Shown: positions 41,027 to 51,087 of the stretch, one piece after another | Numbering within the stretch: the first letter of the stretch is position 1 | How the letters are laid out: each line of letters starts with the position of its first letter | Assembly: GCA_009760855.2 (NCBI GenBank) | Contig: WPIO01000069.1 | Location: 738,501-802,500 of the forward strand | From: Cristatella mucedo | Taxonomy: Eukaryota; Bryozoa; Phylactolaemata; Cristatellidae | Direction of reading: 5' to 3' | Length of the DNA stretch: 64,000 nucleotides | Made by a program: the position numbers and the translations under genes | The notes under the pieces: model-generated | What the model was told of the DNA's origin: nothing | The model's database searches: none | What the model saw: only the letters and a program-made list of their open reading frames with translations

Positions 41027-41419
41027 GGCTGTGCCAGTTCACGCCTACCGGTGGCTCGTCGCCGACTGCCCAACGGACTGCACCTGCAGGCTCCTTCCCC
41101 CAATCGTCTTTGGCATGGAGGCCTCCTCTTGGTTCCATCAGCATGCTTGTGTCGTGAAGCGTTACTGTACAGGCCGCTTGGCCGTGCCCGGTGGCATTTT
41201 AGCATGTGCAATCGACCGGCCTCGTAGCTTTTTTTATTGGAAAAATTGAACCGGGCTTATAGATCTGTTTTCACTATCCAGTCACTATGCTGACCTAAAT
41301 AAGTGTGCATTGTGCATCCTGTACGACCAGACTTTTCGCAGTGGCCGGCTTGAGTAATGGTGGCCACAGAGAGCTTCCAGGTGAGATAAAATTAAAGGAC
41401 GACGTCTTTGATTTATGCT

Positions 41420-41580
41420 TGCCCCTGAGTGTTAGTCCAGGTGTAAAGAGCTCGCTCTTTACGAACCAGGTCGTGGGTTCGAGCCCGGCAGTGGGCGATT
41501 TTTTATTGCTCTCTGCAAGTGGTGGTAATAGCCGTTATGGCTCGTCTGCTGCTATGTATATGAGGCTGTTGAATCTTCTA
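41420..41580 (+). repeat. SINE-A copy, diverged
   Basis: GTCGTGGGTTCGAGCCCGGC (B box GGTTCGAGCCC), GTGGGCGATTTTTTATTGCT and tail ATGAGGCTGTTGAATC. It lies about 400 bp after the ASTE1 stop. A later AATAAA (41596-41601) is a possible polyadenylation signal for ASTE1. Confidence 0.65.
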
Positions 41581-41799
41581 ACCATTAGAATATCAAATAA
41601 ATTGTATCAGCCATAGTGCTGTAGTGTAGCAACAGTACCGACTGCACTAGCACCACTAGCATAGCCCCTTACTGCCTTACAACATCCAACCCACTCCATT
41701 CCCAGGGACAGGTTCATAACCCCGAATGTTGGTATAACGTTAAGTCGGTCTAATTCTCAATGGTTCCAGTAGCTGCACACAGTCAAGTCCCCGCTTTTA

Positions 41800-42370
41800 G
41801 CTGCATAACATTGCTAAAATTCGTGCTTGCTTACAGAAGGACACTCCATCTAAGTTGGTCCGTGCATTTGTGACATTCCGTCATGACTTCTGTAACTCAC
41901 TGCTTGCTGGTCTACCGGCCTCTGCAATCAGGCACTTACAGTTGGTGCAAAACTGCAGCTAGCCTTGTCTGTCGTGAGCGTTGCAGTTGCCACATTACAC
42001 CACTTCTCGCTGATGTGCACTGGCTCCCAGTCAAGCAGCATATCAACTTCAAGGTTTTGTCACTTTTAGGTTCCTTCATTCTTTGGCTCGGGCCTAACTA
42101 TAAAAAACTACTCCCCCACCAGGGTAGGTATCACAATCGTTTAGCTATACCTCGTACAGACCCAACAGTTTTTGGAGACCGTGCCTTTAGTCCTTATGCT
42201 CCCAAAGCCTGGAACTCACTACCGACTTCCGTAACGACATCCCCAGACTTGACGACATTTAAAAAGAAGCTAAAACGCACTTATTGATCATGGCATTTAG
42301 TATGTCCTTGTGATTCGTTTTCTGTGCCTATGTATGCCGACACTGTGCATGCTGCCACAAACTGTATTGA
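41800..42370 (+). mobile_element. LINE family A copy, 5'-truncated
   Basis: The + frames encode ACAGAAGGACAC-type RT-distal sequence, then SCHITPLLADVHWLPVKQ and FGDRAFSPYAPKAWNSLP, then a 3' UTR with CACTGTGCATGCTGCCAC. The family tail is missing: SINE-A follows at 42384. Confidence 0.8.
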
Positions 42371-42383
42371 CATGTTGACCATG

Positions 42384-42546
42384 TGAGCCATGATGGCTCA
42401 CTAGGTTAGGCGGTTGCTTTCACGACCGAGGTCGTGGGTTCGATTCCTGCGGTGGGCGATTCTTTATCGCCACTGCAAGCAGTGGTGATAGCCATAAAGG
42501 CTTTTCTGTTGCTATACAAAAAGAGGCTGTTTAATCAGCTAGGATT
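42384..42546 (+). repeat. SINE-A copy, best-preserved
   Basis: Head ATGGCTCACTAGGTTAGGCG (A-box-like), then GTCGTGGGTTCGATTCCTGC with a perfect B box GGTTCGATTCC, body GCCACTGCAAGCAGTGGTGA and tail CTATACAAAAAGAGGCTGTT ending AATCAGCTAG. Interpreted as a tRNA-derived SINE; this copy is the best one to take as a reference. Confidence 0.85.
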
Positions 42547-42559
42547 TATTATTTATTTA

Positions 42560-42640
42560 TTTACAGCATATGTGAAGTGCCTAGAAAGAGATTGAGCTCT
42601 CTGAGGGTGCTAGACAAATGTAGTATTATTATTATACAGA
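42560..42640 (+). repeat. LINE A-type 3' tail fragment
   Basis: AGCATATGTGAAGTGCCTAG, ATTGAGCTCTCTGAGGGTGC and ATT repeats. Confidence 0.6.
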
Positions 42641-42867
42641 TATTGGGCTCTTGACAGACCAAGTAGTAATGTCTTAGAGCCCAAGATTCTATGAGCGACA
42701 CTATCCCAAACACGGCTTTCGCAAAAAGGGCCTGTAGAATCGCCTGCATATCACTGGTATGGCACGCACACGCCTTACAAGCTCATGACTGCTAAAACTC
42801 ACGATTGCAGCACCGACCAGCAGAGTTTTGCCTAAAAAAAGAGCCAGCTCCAATCTGTACCTGGTAA

Positions 42868-45120
42868 TGTAATGTATCTCCTTCAGTAACTCCACAAGGT
42901 CATAAAGACCATGTGGGCGTTACGCAGGAGAGTTTTGTATAGCGCACTCACAGCCTAAGCGGCTTTCGGTACGCATTCGGTAGCCAACAGACTTCGTCTC
43001 ACGCAACAAAGAGAAAGTGGGAAGCATAGCAGAGTTAGGAGAGCAGTTGAGGTAGTGAGTAGCATAGAAGTAGCAGCTCAGCACCGCTAAAAAAGATGTG
43101 CCACAGTCGGCAGTTGGAGAGTAGATGTCGTTGCGTAAGAATTGTGGAAGCGAGTTCCACAGACTAGGACCTGCAGAGCTAAAGCTTCTGTCGCCAACTG
43201 TCTTTAAGCAGAGGAATCGGACAGCTAATTTATTGTCCACACAGGACCTGAGGGCACGAACATGCTGAAACGGATGCAACAGTTCAGCTAGGTATGAAGG
43301 AGCCAAGCCGTGGCGGGCCTTGTGGGTCAGCGTAAGAACTTTGCTCCGTATCCTTGACTCAACCGGCAACCATCCTAGCTCTTCCAGCAAAGGTGACACG
43401 TGCTCAAACCGCTGGGACTTGAAGACCAGCCTTGCAGCCATATTCATAGTCCGCTGTAGTGGCATTATAGCTTTCTTGGTAGCCCAGCCCAAAGGGAATT
43501 ACAATAATCAAGCCGAGACAGAACTAAAGAGCTAGTTAAATTTTTTACAAGCCACTGTGGGAGACAGCTTCTAATCTTGGATAGGGATCGGATGTGATGG
43601 CTAGCTGTAGAGGCAGTCTTCTGAATGAAGCTTTTGAAATTGAGGCAGCTGTCGAACACGACACCTAGATTACGAGCACGTGGTGAAGGTCGCACAATAG
43701 CATCGCCTATTAGAACAGCAAAGCCTTTTAATCCAGCCACACGCTTAGGGTGTCCTATGAGAAGCAGTTCGGTTTTATCGTCATTTAATTTCAGGAAGTT
43801 TTCCGACATCCAGGATCGAAAATCGGCAAGGCAAGCATCCAGTTTCTTAGTTGCTGCAGCAGATTCCGACGGTTTAAATGACAAATACAACTGAGTATCG
43901 TCAGCATAGAAGTGATATCCTATTCCATGGGCCTTAATCACTTTTCCCAGAGGTTGCGTATAAATGGAGAACAGCAAGGGACCAAGTACAGACCCTTGAG
44001 GGACTCCACAGGTGACCTTTCTCATGTCTGAGACCTGACCCCCACACGACACGGATTGAACACGATCAGACAAGTATGATTTAAACCACGCCAGTGCTTC
44101 GTCTGCCAGACCGATCCTTGTTCTCAGTCTTTCAAGCATAACTTAGTGATCAATGGTGTCGAAGGCAGCAGACAGATCTAGCAGAGCTAGGGCAGTGGCA
44201 TTCCCGTCGTCGTTGCCATGTATAATGTCATTGTTAACACGGAGGAGAGCAGTTTCGGTAGAGTGCTGCCTCTTGAAACCTGATTGAAATGTTTCTGACA
44301 TTCCATTATTTTCAATATGTTCAACCAGCTGCTTTGCAACAATTTTTTCAAGAATCTTTGATAAGAATGGAAGAAGAAAAACTGGACGATAGTTTGCTAG
44401 GACCTCTGTGTCTAATCCAGGCTTTTTAAGAATAGGTCCAACGATTGCAGATTTGAAGGACTTGGGGACAATCCCTTTTCCCAAAGAAGCATTAAAAATC
44501 TCGGTTATGGCAGGGCTAAGTTGGTCTGCAAGTGAAGACCACAGAGATGAAGGTATAGGGTCTTCAGGAGACGAGCTCTTTTTGCTAGACCTTATTAAGG
44601 CAGCCACATCACAGGCAGAAACATCAGAGAATCTTTTAAGAAAGGTCACAGGTTGAGGAACGGCGATTGCTTTGGTCGGAGGGGGCTTAATGGAGTCACG
44701 AATGTGCTCAATTTTTTCAGTAAAGAAGGCTGAAAACTTTTCGGCTGAGCCCTTAATATCTGGGGAGTCAGACCTGACAGCATTGGCCAGTAAATGGTTT
44801 ACTGTCTTATAAATGTGTTTAGTGTCCGACTGGCAGGAATTCAGTTTTCTAATGAAAAAAGAAGCCCTCGCTTTTTTAAGCTTTCGTGTGTAAACACGAA
44901 GGAAGTCTTTAAAATTGACTAGGTCTGCCTCAGACCCCGATTTCTTGAAACGACGTTCCAGCCTGCGCTTAACACGGCGCATCTTAAGGATACTTGTGTG
45001 AACATTCGCTACTGATGACGTGGTTACAGAGGCAGAGGCTTGCAATGCTTGCAGCTCTTGCATATATAACTTTGAGCTCAAAGGGAAATAGCAGAGCACA
45101 TAGATAGGTACCAAAAGGCT
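42868..45120 (-). mobile_element. LINE family B copy with most of the RT domain
   Basis: Minus-strand blocks in order: an N-terminal linker (45114 down), RT motifs from SPEDPIPSSLWSSLADQLSP and LANYRPVFLLPFLSKILEKI through ALLDLSAAFDTIDH, VTCGVPQGSVLGPLLFSIYT and HFYADDTQLYLSF (active-site Asp pair present), then ARNLGVVFDSCLN and the C-terminal CYFYATHYLNCSP end, and the tail TGTAATGTATCTCCTTCA. One in-frame stop at 44140-44142 follows FDTIDH, and a frameshift lies near 43480. The endonuclease domain is absent, so this copy is 5'-truncated and inactive. Family: CR1/L2-like Jockey-superfamily LINE. Confidence 0.9.
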
Positions 45121-45479
45121 TAGATTTATTTTTTATATGTTTCTTATCTGGACAGCCATTTGAGAGAGCAGTTAATATGTGAACTGGCTGATCGAAGCAC
45201 CTTTTATGACAAGTAGCTTACCTCGATTTTACGAAAAGTACCTGTGTGCCTTTTCGGTCTTTAGTTGCTGTGAGCTTCAGGCGTTTCTCCAGTAGTTCAA
45301 TTGTACGGTGATAGAACTATTCAATCGCAGGGGAATAACTGATCAGCTGTTGAGACGTCTTTCCCAGTCCTTGCAACTCAAACGCTGCACAATAGAATTT
45401 CTGTTGCTATCAAGCTTCTGCAGCTGGTCCTGAGTGTGGTTGCTAGGTTAGTGTTTAGACCCCCGACACTCTTCGATGC

Positions 45480-46155
45480 ATAATAACAATAATAATAATG
45501 CACTTGATAAAGCGCCCTCAGAGAACTTAATCTCTCTCTAGGCGCTTTACATTTGCTGCAAAGTGAAATGGAATTGAATGGTAAGTAAAATCATGCTTGA
45601 AAAATAAACAAAATGAATAATATGATTAGGGGTAACGTGCACAGGGTCAGCATGCAAATGTGGTTCGTGGCAGCATGCACAGTGTCAGCACGCATAAGCA
45701 CATCAAGGACGAATCACAGGGACCCACTAAATGCTGTCCTAAATAGGTGTGTTTTTAAGCTCCTTTCAAATGTGGTCAGGTCAGGGGATGTTCTGACGCA
45801 GGTCGGGAGGGAGTTCCAAGCTTTGGGAGCATACGAGCTAAATGCACGGTCTCCAAAGGATTTAAGGTTTGTACGAGGTATTTCTAGACTGTTGGATTCC
45901 GAAAAGCGAGTGGTACGATGCTTTGCCTGATGGGGTAGTATATCTGAAAGATAGGCTGGAGCCATAGAACGAAGAGACCTAAAAGTGAGCGACAAAACCT
46001 TGAAGTCAATACGTTGCTTGACTGGTAACCAGTGCAGGTCGGCGAGAAGTGGAGTAATGTGGCAACTGCGACACTCACGACAGACAAGTCTAGCTGCCGA
46101 GTTTTGCACCAGCTGCAATCGCCTGATCGCACATGCTGGTAGGCCAGTAAGCATG
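45480..46155 (-). mobile_element. LINE family A copy, antisense, 5'-truncated
   Basis: (AAT)n, tail, 3' UTR and an intact 146-codon open C-terminal part (SCHITPLLADLHWLPVKQRI, YAPKAWNSLPTCVRTSP). It ends at about 46155 in a short (AATG)n-type run. Confidence 0.9.
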
Positions 46156-46439
46156 AATGAATGAATGGATGGATGAATCCCCGTAGCTAACGCAACAACA
46201 GCAGGTGAATATTGAAATTCGTGTTTTATTTTTTAAGGCCGGTCACGCATTGCCAGCCAAGTTTCTCACCATTGTTTTTTTTTTAAGTGAAACAACCTTT
46301 AGATAGTTGCATCGTGTTTGTTCCGTGTCAGTGCTAAAGGCTTTCGTGAAATTAACCTCACTTGTCATAGTTTGATTGGTTTGCTATGCTGACTTGTCAC
46401 GATTAAGAGAGCAGCTGGCTTAAACTGCGAAAAATTAGA

Positions 46440-46890
46440 AAAGTTTGACAAAAATCAAGTTTTTGCTTGAGGTGCATCACAAAAAATAAAATGGGAGCAT
46501 GAAAAACACTGATAATGCAAACAATGCCTAAACCGGGAGCAAGGTATTTATAAATACTTTTTAAAGATACATTCATCATATCCGACTTTTATTCCAACTC
46601 GCTGAAGCTTGACACGTTGAGGTACATGTTCGTACCTTGTTGAGGTACGTAATTGGTTTTCAAGTAGATACTTTTGCAATATACATTCGTGCCTTGTAAA
46701 TTCCACAACTCGACCAGTACCACAAGGATCACCGATACATTTGAAGTGTTCAGTGAAGAGTTCAGCTCATCATGCACAACACTGGAATAGTTTATTGCTG
46801 ATTTTAATTGGACTGTTATTGCCAAGCGCCCTTCAGCTTTATATTCAACAATCGTGCGTTATTATTGCACGTCAAAAGTTATTTCAACTT
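46440..46890. mobile_element. diverged relative of the MITE at 36258
   Basis: Shares with the interior of that element, in the same order and orientation, a CATCATATCCGACTT-like block, GTGCCTTGTAAATTCCACAA and CAGCTTTATATTCAACAATC. I cannot see matching terminal inverted repeats, so the ends are uncertain. Confidence 0.55.
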
Positions 46891-47089
46891 TTTCTAGACA
46901 CGTAGATACTAGGCATTTTTGAGGGGTTTGGCAAATTCATATAATGAATGGTATTGAATGTCGATTTCCCCTCTGCAAAGAAGCGGTCTGAGTGAGGTCA
47001 AAGAGTCGCAGTTCATAGCAGCTATCTGGCAATATCATCATAGTGATGCGTCTTTCTTTCTATCCCAGAGATATCTTTTCCCCTATATT

Positions 47090-47185
47090 TGTTGATGACC
47101 GAGGTCACCGGCTCAAACCCCGTGGCACATGCATGTGAAGCGCCTGGAGTAGAGATTAAGCGTTCTTAATAAATAAAATACTAGC
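47090..47185 (+). repeat. SINE-B copy, 5'-truncated
   Basis: GACCGAGGTCACCGGCTCAA (decayed B box) then GTGAAGCGCCTGGAGTAGAG and ATTAAGCGTTCTTAATAA. Confidence 0.55.
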
Positions 47186-47350
47186 TGATTCAACAGCCTC
47201 TTTTGTACACCAGCAGTAGAGCCTGTACGGCTATCGCTACCGCTTGCAGTGGCAATAAAGAATCACCCACCGCAGGATTCGAACCCACGGCATCGGAGCC
47301 GAGGTCGTGAAAGCAACCGCCTTACCGTGTGTGCCATCATGGCTCGCCGT
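47186..47350 (-). repeat. SINE-A copy, antisense
   Basis: Tail CTAGCTGATTCAACAGCCTC, body CGCTTGCAGTGGCAATAAAG, B box as GGATTCGAACCC (reverse complement of GGGTTCGAATCC) and head ACCGCCTTACCG. It abuts a SINE-B of the opposite strand. Confidence 0.8.
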
Positions 47351-47579
47351 GATCAAGCCTGTTGGACCACGAAAGGACACGGGAATCAGTTTAGGCTTAG
47401 ACAATCTGTGGCCAACCAATGACACATCCCCCTTTTTGCACTTAGACTCTTGGTGAAAGAACGAATTTCCCCTGCTGGTGGAACTACTGATTATTGAAAT
47501 CGCTTCAAGAAAACTTGCACGAGTCGAGATCCCAGCAACACCGCTCGCCTCCGCGTAGCCGTGTAATGACATTGCATGC

Positions 47580-47870
47580 AGCAACGATGACGGCAATGTC
47601 ACTGCTCTAGCCCGGCTGTATCGATCAGCTGCCTTCGACGCTATTGATCACCATATCCTACTTTGAACGATTGAGAACGACGATCAGTCTGGTGGATGCG
47701 ACACTGGCGTGGCTCGAATCGTACTTGTCCGATCGTGTTATATTCGCGTCCTGTGGGGATCAGGTCTCATCCACGAGACCAATCATCAGTGGAGCCCCAT
47801 AGGGGTCAGTCCTCAGTCCTTTGCAGTTCTCCATTTAACGTGAACATCTGGAGAAAGTGATCCGGGCCTG
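47580..47870 (+). mobile_element. LINE family B fragment, RT piece
   Basis: The + frames encode YRSAAFDAIDHHIL, WLESYLSDRV and, after frame changes, the region near GVPQGSVLGPL. Both ends are truncated; it has stops and frameshifts. Confidence 0.65.
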
Positions 47871-47879
47871 CTGCGCCCA

Positions 47880-48355
47880 CTCCAGGCCTGCTTCTCTACA
47901 CGGGCTTGCATCAGTAGCGGAGCTTTCTTTGCAATGCTTGCAGTAAGTCCAGTGTTCGCCGAGCCTGCGACTCGCTGCGATCGTGCCGGTGCTAAGCCCA
48001 TTGGCATGGACTCAAGCGCGTGCACAATCGGCCTTCGGGCTTTCCATTCTCAGGAGCCGACCGTGCACTCGGTAGCAGCCCGATGGCGGCCTTCGGCTCT
48101 CCATTGTCTCTTGCGCGAAGATGTCTGATTGTTCCCTTCGACATGAGACACGGACATTCTCTTGGACATTTGGCTTTCTCACTTATCCACACTTTCCAAA
48201 CGGTCTCCAGCTGGTCCCTCATAAAATCCGGAAGGCGGCCTTCGGTAGCCATTGCTGCTTTTACTGCACGCACTGGTACGAGTGAGTAAGTCTGTCGGCT
48301 TCGGTCACTGGGTGTCTGCCCCCCATTTCCCCAGTATGCTAACGCCTCACCAAGA
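47880..48355. other. unassigned GC-rich stretch
   Basis: Overlapping short open frames on both strands, none with recognisable motifs. No gene can be supported. Confidence 0.35.
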
Positions 48356-48359
48356 TGTT

Positions 48360-48530
48360 AACATTAATATAAATATAATAGTAATAATTATACGTTTGAA
48401 TAGCGCCCTTGGAGAACTAAATCTCCGTTTAGGCACTTTACAGATGCTGTATAGAAGGCATTACCATATGATTGGTGGTAACATCCGAAAGCAGCAGGTA
48501 TAGTGTAGGCAGGTACATGCACACGACTCA
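48360..48530 (-). mobile_element. LINE family C 3' end, antisense
   Basis: GCGCCCTTGGAGAACTAAAT, GGCATTACCATATGATTGGT, AACATCCGAAAGCAGCAGGT and AGGTACATGCACACGA match the 19960-20240 copy in order. Confidence 0.6.
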
Positions 48531-49295
48531 CCGGAAGGCAAGTTCAGAAAATCGTTAAGGCCTCGAGTGTTGATGATTTCGTACCAGCCGACTAAACGAC
48601 ACAGCCATCCACACTCAATGGTGCTGCTTAATCCAATGCCTAAGTCAGACAGCGAAACTATAATCTGAGCCAAATAAAAAATATTCGTTCTAGAGGAAGT
48701 GCTAAGCGACCTTCTAATGACCCACCCAGCTGCTGTTTGCAGCCCTTATGTGCCACAGCCTAGTGCCTGTTAGCTTGTCCCTTTTAATTATTAGAAAGCC
48801 AACGTCGGCTGCTAATTTTTTTCCAAAAATTATTTAAATAATACTCGGTGATTCAAAATTGGTAATTGCCCGGTGTGCAGCGTGGCCGCATCACTAGGAA
48901 TTCTAAAAGGACTGCATTTTCTAGTCGGATATTGACAGGTCTCGCTAATATCAATGTTGGCATTAAGAGCCATCGCTAAACATTCTAATACATTGACCTA
49001 CCTAATTAGGATATTCCGAAGACTTCGGTAGTATTCTTGCTCGGCTTATTTAGCCTGCCAAAATGCTTATCTTGAATTACCACCTCTACAGAGTTAGGCA
49101 AAGAAGCAACGTCTCGGCTATAACATGCGAGGAAACTATTATTACTCAAAATTTTTTCTCTCGCATACTTGGAGAGCCTAATGCTCTTTCCATGAGGCAC
49201 GACTTCCAAAAGCTTTTTCAGACCCACCAGCAGAGACAAAGTGTTCACAGCAAAGTGTTCACGAGCAGAGACGAGTGTTCACAAAAGTGAAGTAT

Positions 49296-49375
49296 GAAGC
49301 TAACATGTAAAGCGCCTAGAAAGAGATTGAGTTCTCTGAGGGCGCTTTATCAAGTGCATTATCATTATTATCAAC
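49296..49375 (+). repeat. LINE A 3' tail
   Basis: CATGTAAAGCGCCTAGAAAG, TTGAGTTCTCTGAGGGCGCT and ATT repeats; well preserved but no body. Confidence 0.7.
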
Positions 49376-49619
49376 ATAAACTCTGGAAATGTGTCCTGTA
49401 CGAAAATTTCTTAACAAATGACCTAATTTACAGCAGATCGGGCATTCTGAATATCTACCAGAGTACTCAAGGCACTTAGTTGAACCCCGAGGACCTGCCA
49501 GAAAATGTCACTCGATACATCACTCAGAGACTTCACCCTGGCTTAAGGTCAGTCAATGTCGAGTAGGGCCACGCAGTACCTTTTAATATCGTGTTACCGT
49601 AGTCACTAAAAAATAATAA

Positions 49620-49770
49620 AACAATATAACTCATTTATGTAGCGCCCCAAGAGAACTTAATTCAGTCGCTTCACATATGCCTCAGGGGGGCTCGAGCCAA
49701 CGACTTCAGCCAGATCTTGGTCGGGGCGAGAGCACCTTAACGGCTGGACCAAACCAGCTCGGCAGGCATG
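49620..49770 (-). repeat. SINE-B copy, antisense, nearly complete
   Basis: Tail GTAGCGCCCCAAGAGAACTT, CGCTTCACATATGCC, B-box-like GGGCTCGAGCC, head GGTCGGGGCGAGAGCACCTT and AACGGCTGGACCAAACCAGC at the 5' end. Gives the 5' part missing from other copies. Confidence 0.75.
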
Positions 49771-49810
49771 CAAGTTGATCAGCCGAAGCAGCAGCGGTGG
49801 CCCACACGTG

Positions 49811-49816
49811 TTTATT
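49811..49816 (-). promoter_or_regulatory. candidate polyadenylation signal of the beta-propeller gene
   Basis: TTTATT on the + strand (AATAAA on the minus strand), 345 bp beyond the stop codon at 50161. Confidence 0.35.
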
Positions 49817-50160
49817 TTACCAGCTGTGCAGTGCTAACAAGGCTGCGGTGAAAGGCCAAGTTTTCACGAAATAATAATCCAGAAAACTGGCTCTCTGCGT
49901 TAGGGTCACTACTCTAAGGACTCGGCTTTAGATTGCCGAGGCAAGAGAGGCAGACACATGCACGACTACATGCAAGGAATGCACGACTGGCATGCGACCA
50001 GCGATGAGCAGCAGGCCAGCGGCTGCTCAAGTACCTCGGGGTGGGGGGGGGGAGGGGGCCAACAGGAGAGACAATCCCTGAGAAGAAGATACACACAAAC
50101 CAACAAACTACGTCCACCGGCCCGTGAAGCAAAAGCAGCCGCTAAGCTCGCCTCTCCTTT

Positions 50161-51087
50161 CTAGCGCACACCGCCGACGGGGTAAATGGTGACCGTCTTG
50201 GCGTTGCCACTCAGCACGGCCAGCACCGGCGTCGGTCCCGCGCCAAGCGACATCCTGAGCGGCTTTCTCAGGCCGTGCGTGCCGCTGGTGAGCACGTCGA
50301 CCAGCAGCCGACCGTTCTCTGCGCTGATGGCCGCCACGCGGTCGCTGTCCTCCACGGCCACGTACAGCACGTGGTCCGTCGGCGTGACGCAGACGTCGCT
50401 CACCTGGTCATCGCTCAGCTGCCGCCAGAGGCTCTGCCCCGAGTGGCTGTAGCAGTCGACCACGTGCAGCTGCTCATCGTCGATGTTGGCGTTCAGCTGC
50501 ACCCTACCGTGGCTCACGACGAGCACTGCCCGAGCGGTGGCCAATACACAGTAGATCTTGTAGCCCGGCTCGCGGCGGAGCCGGATTCGCCCGTCGGGCA
50601 CGCCCACGAGCACCAGGTGGTGCCGCGCCGAGCCCTCGGCGACCGCCATCAGATCGCCGTACGCGGACAGCCGCCACGGCCATCCCTGTAGCCCAGTGAC
50701 CTGCTGGTCGACTAGCCACCTGTCGCCCCGCCCGGCGTCGGAGCGATGCAGCAGCAGCACCGTCTGTGCGCGAATCAGGCCGACGGCAACGCGCCCGTCG
50801 CCCAGCTCGTCCACCGCCTGCACGCTCTCGTCCTTGCGATTGCCCTGCGCCGGCGTCCAGCTGCTCAGCGTCCTGCCGACGGCGTCGCACTCAATTAGGC
50901 CGTGCTCGCGAGCGGCGAGCAGGAAGTGGCCGTTCACGGTGACGGCCACGTCCCAGCATTGCATGGCCATCGTGAAGCCGCCGCTGGGCAAGCCTAGCAG
51001 CACGTCGGCGTAGTCGGCCGGAGAAACTGGGGAGGCAGCAGCATCTGCTGCCTCTTCCTCCTCCTCCTTCTGCATGTCGCCTGGCAT
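50161..51087 (-). CDS. beta-propeller-like (NHL/WD-type) protein, uninterrupted frame
   Basis: 308 codons on the minus strand, GC-rich and low in stops like the other genuine exons. The N-terminus is acidic (QKEEEEEAADAA). From about residue 40 the sequence has repeating short beta-strand patterns ending in hydrophobic runs: CWDVAVTVNGHFLLAAREHG, GDGRVAVGL, GDLMAVAEGS, YCVLATARAVLVVSHG, VSDVCVTPTDHVLYVAVEDS and RVAAISAENGRLLV. This spacing and the D-V-C-V-x-P pattern resemble NHL repeats as in TRIM/brat C-termini. No RING or B-box is visible upstream, so it may be only the last exon of a larger gene or an intronless gene. Start chosen at 51087; an upstream acceptor (TTGTAG just before the ATG) is possible. 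Confidence 0.75.
   Translation of the reverse strand: MPGDMQKEEEEEAADAAASPVSPADYADVLLGLPSGGFTMAMQCWDVAVTVNGHFLLAAREHGLIECDAVGRTLSSWTPAQGNRKDESVQAVDELGDGRVAVGLIRAQTVLLLHRSDAGRGDRWLVDQQVTGLQGWPWRLSAYGDLMAVAEGSARHHLVLVGVPDGRIRLRREPGYKIYCVLATARAVLVVSHGRVQLNANIDDEQLHVVDCYSHSGQSLWRQLSDDQVSDVCVTPTDHVLYVAVEDSDRVAAISAENGRLLVDVLTSGTHGLRKPLRMSLGAGPTPVLAVLSGNAKTVTIYPVGGVR

Noticed and set aside
42384-42546. Functional tRNA gene
   Set aside because: A/B-box-like sequences are present but no full cloverleaf; the same unit with an unrelated tail recurs several times, so it is a SINE.
45613-45930. Plus-strand frames over antisense LINE A copies (also 57117-57365, 59510-59779, 60285-60584)
   Set aside because: Reverse-strand shadows of LINE coding sequence.
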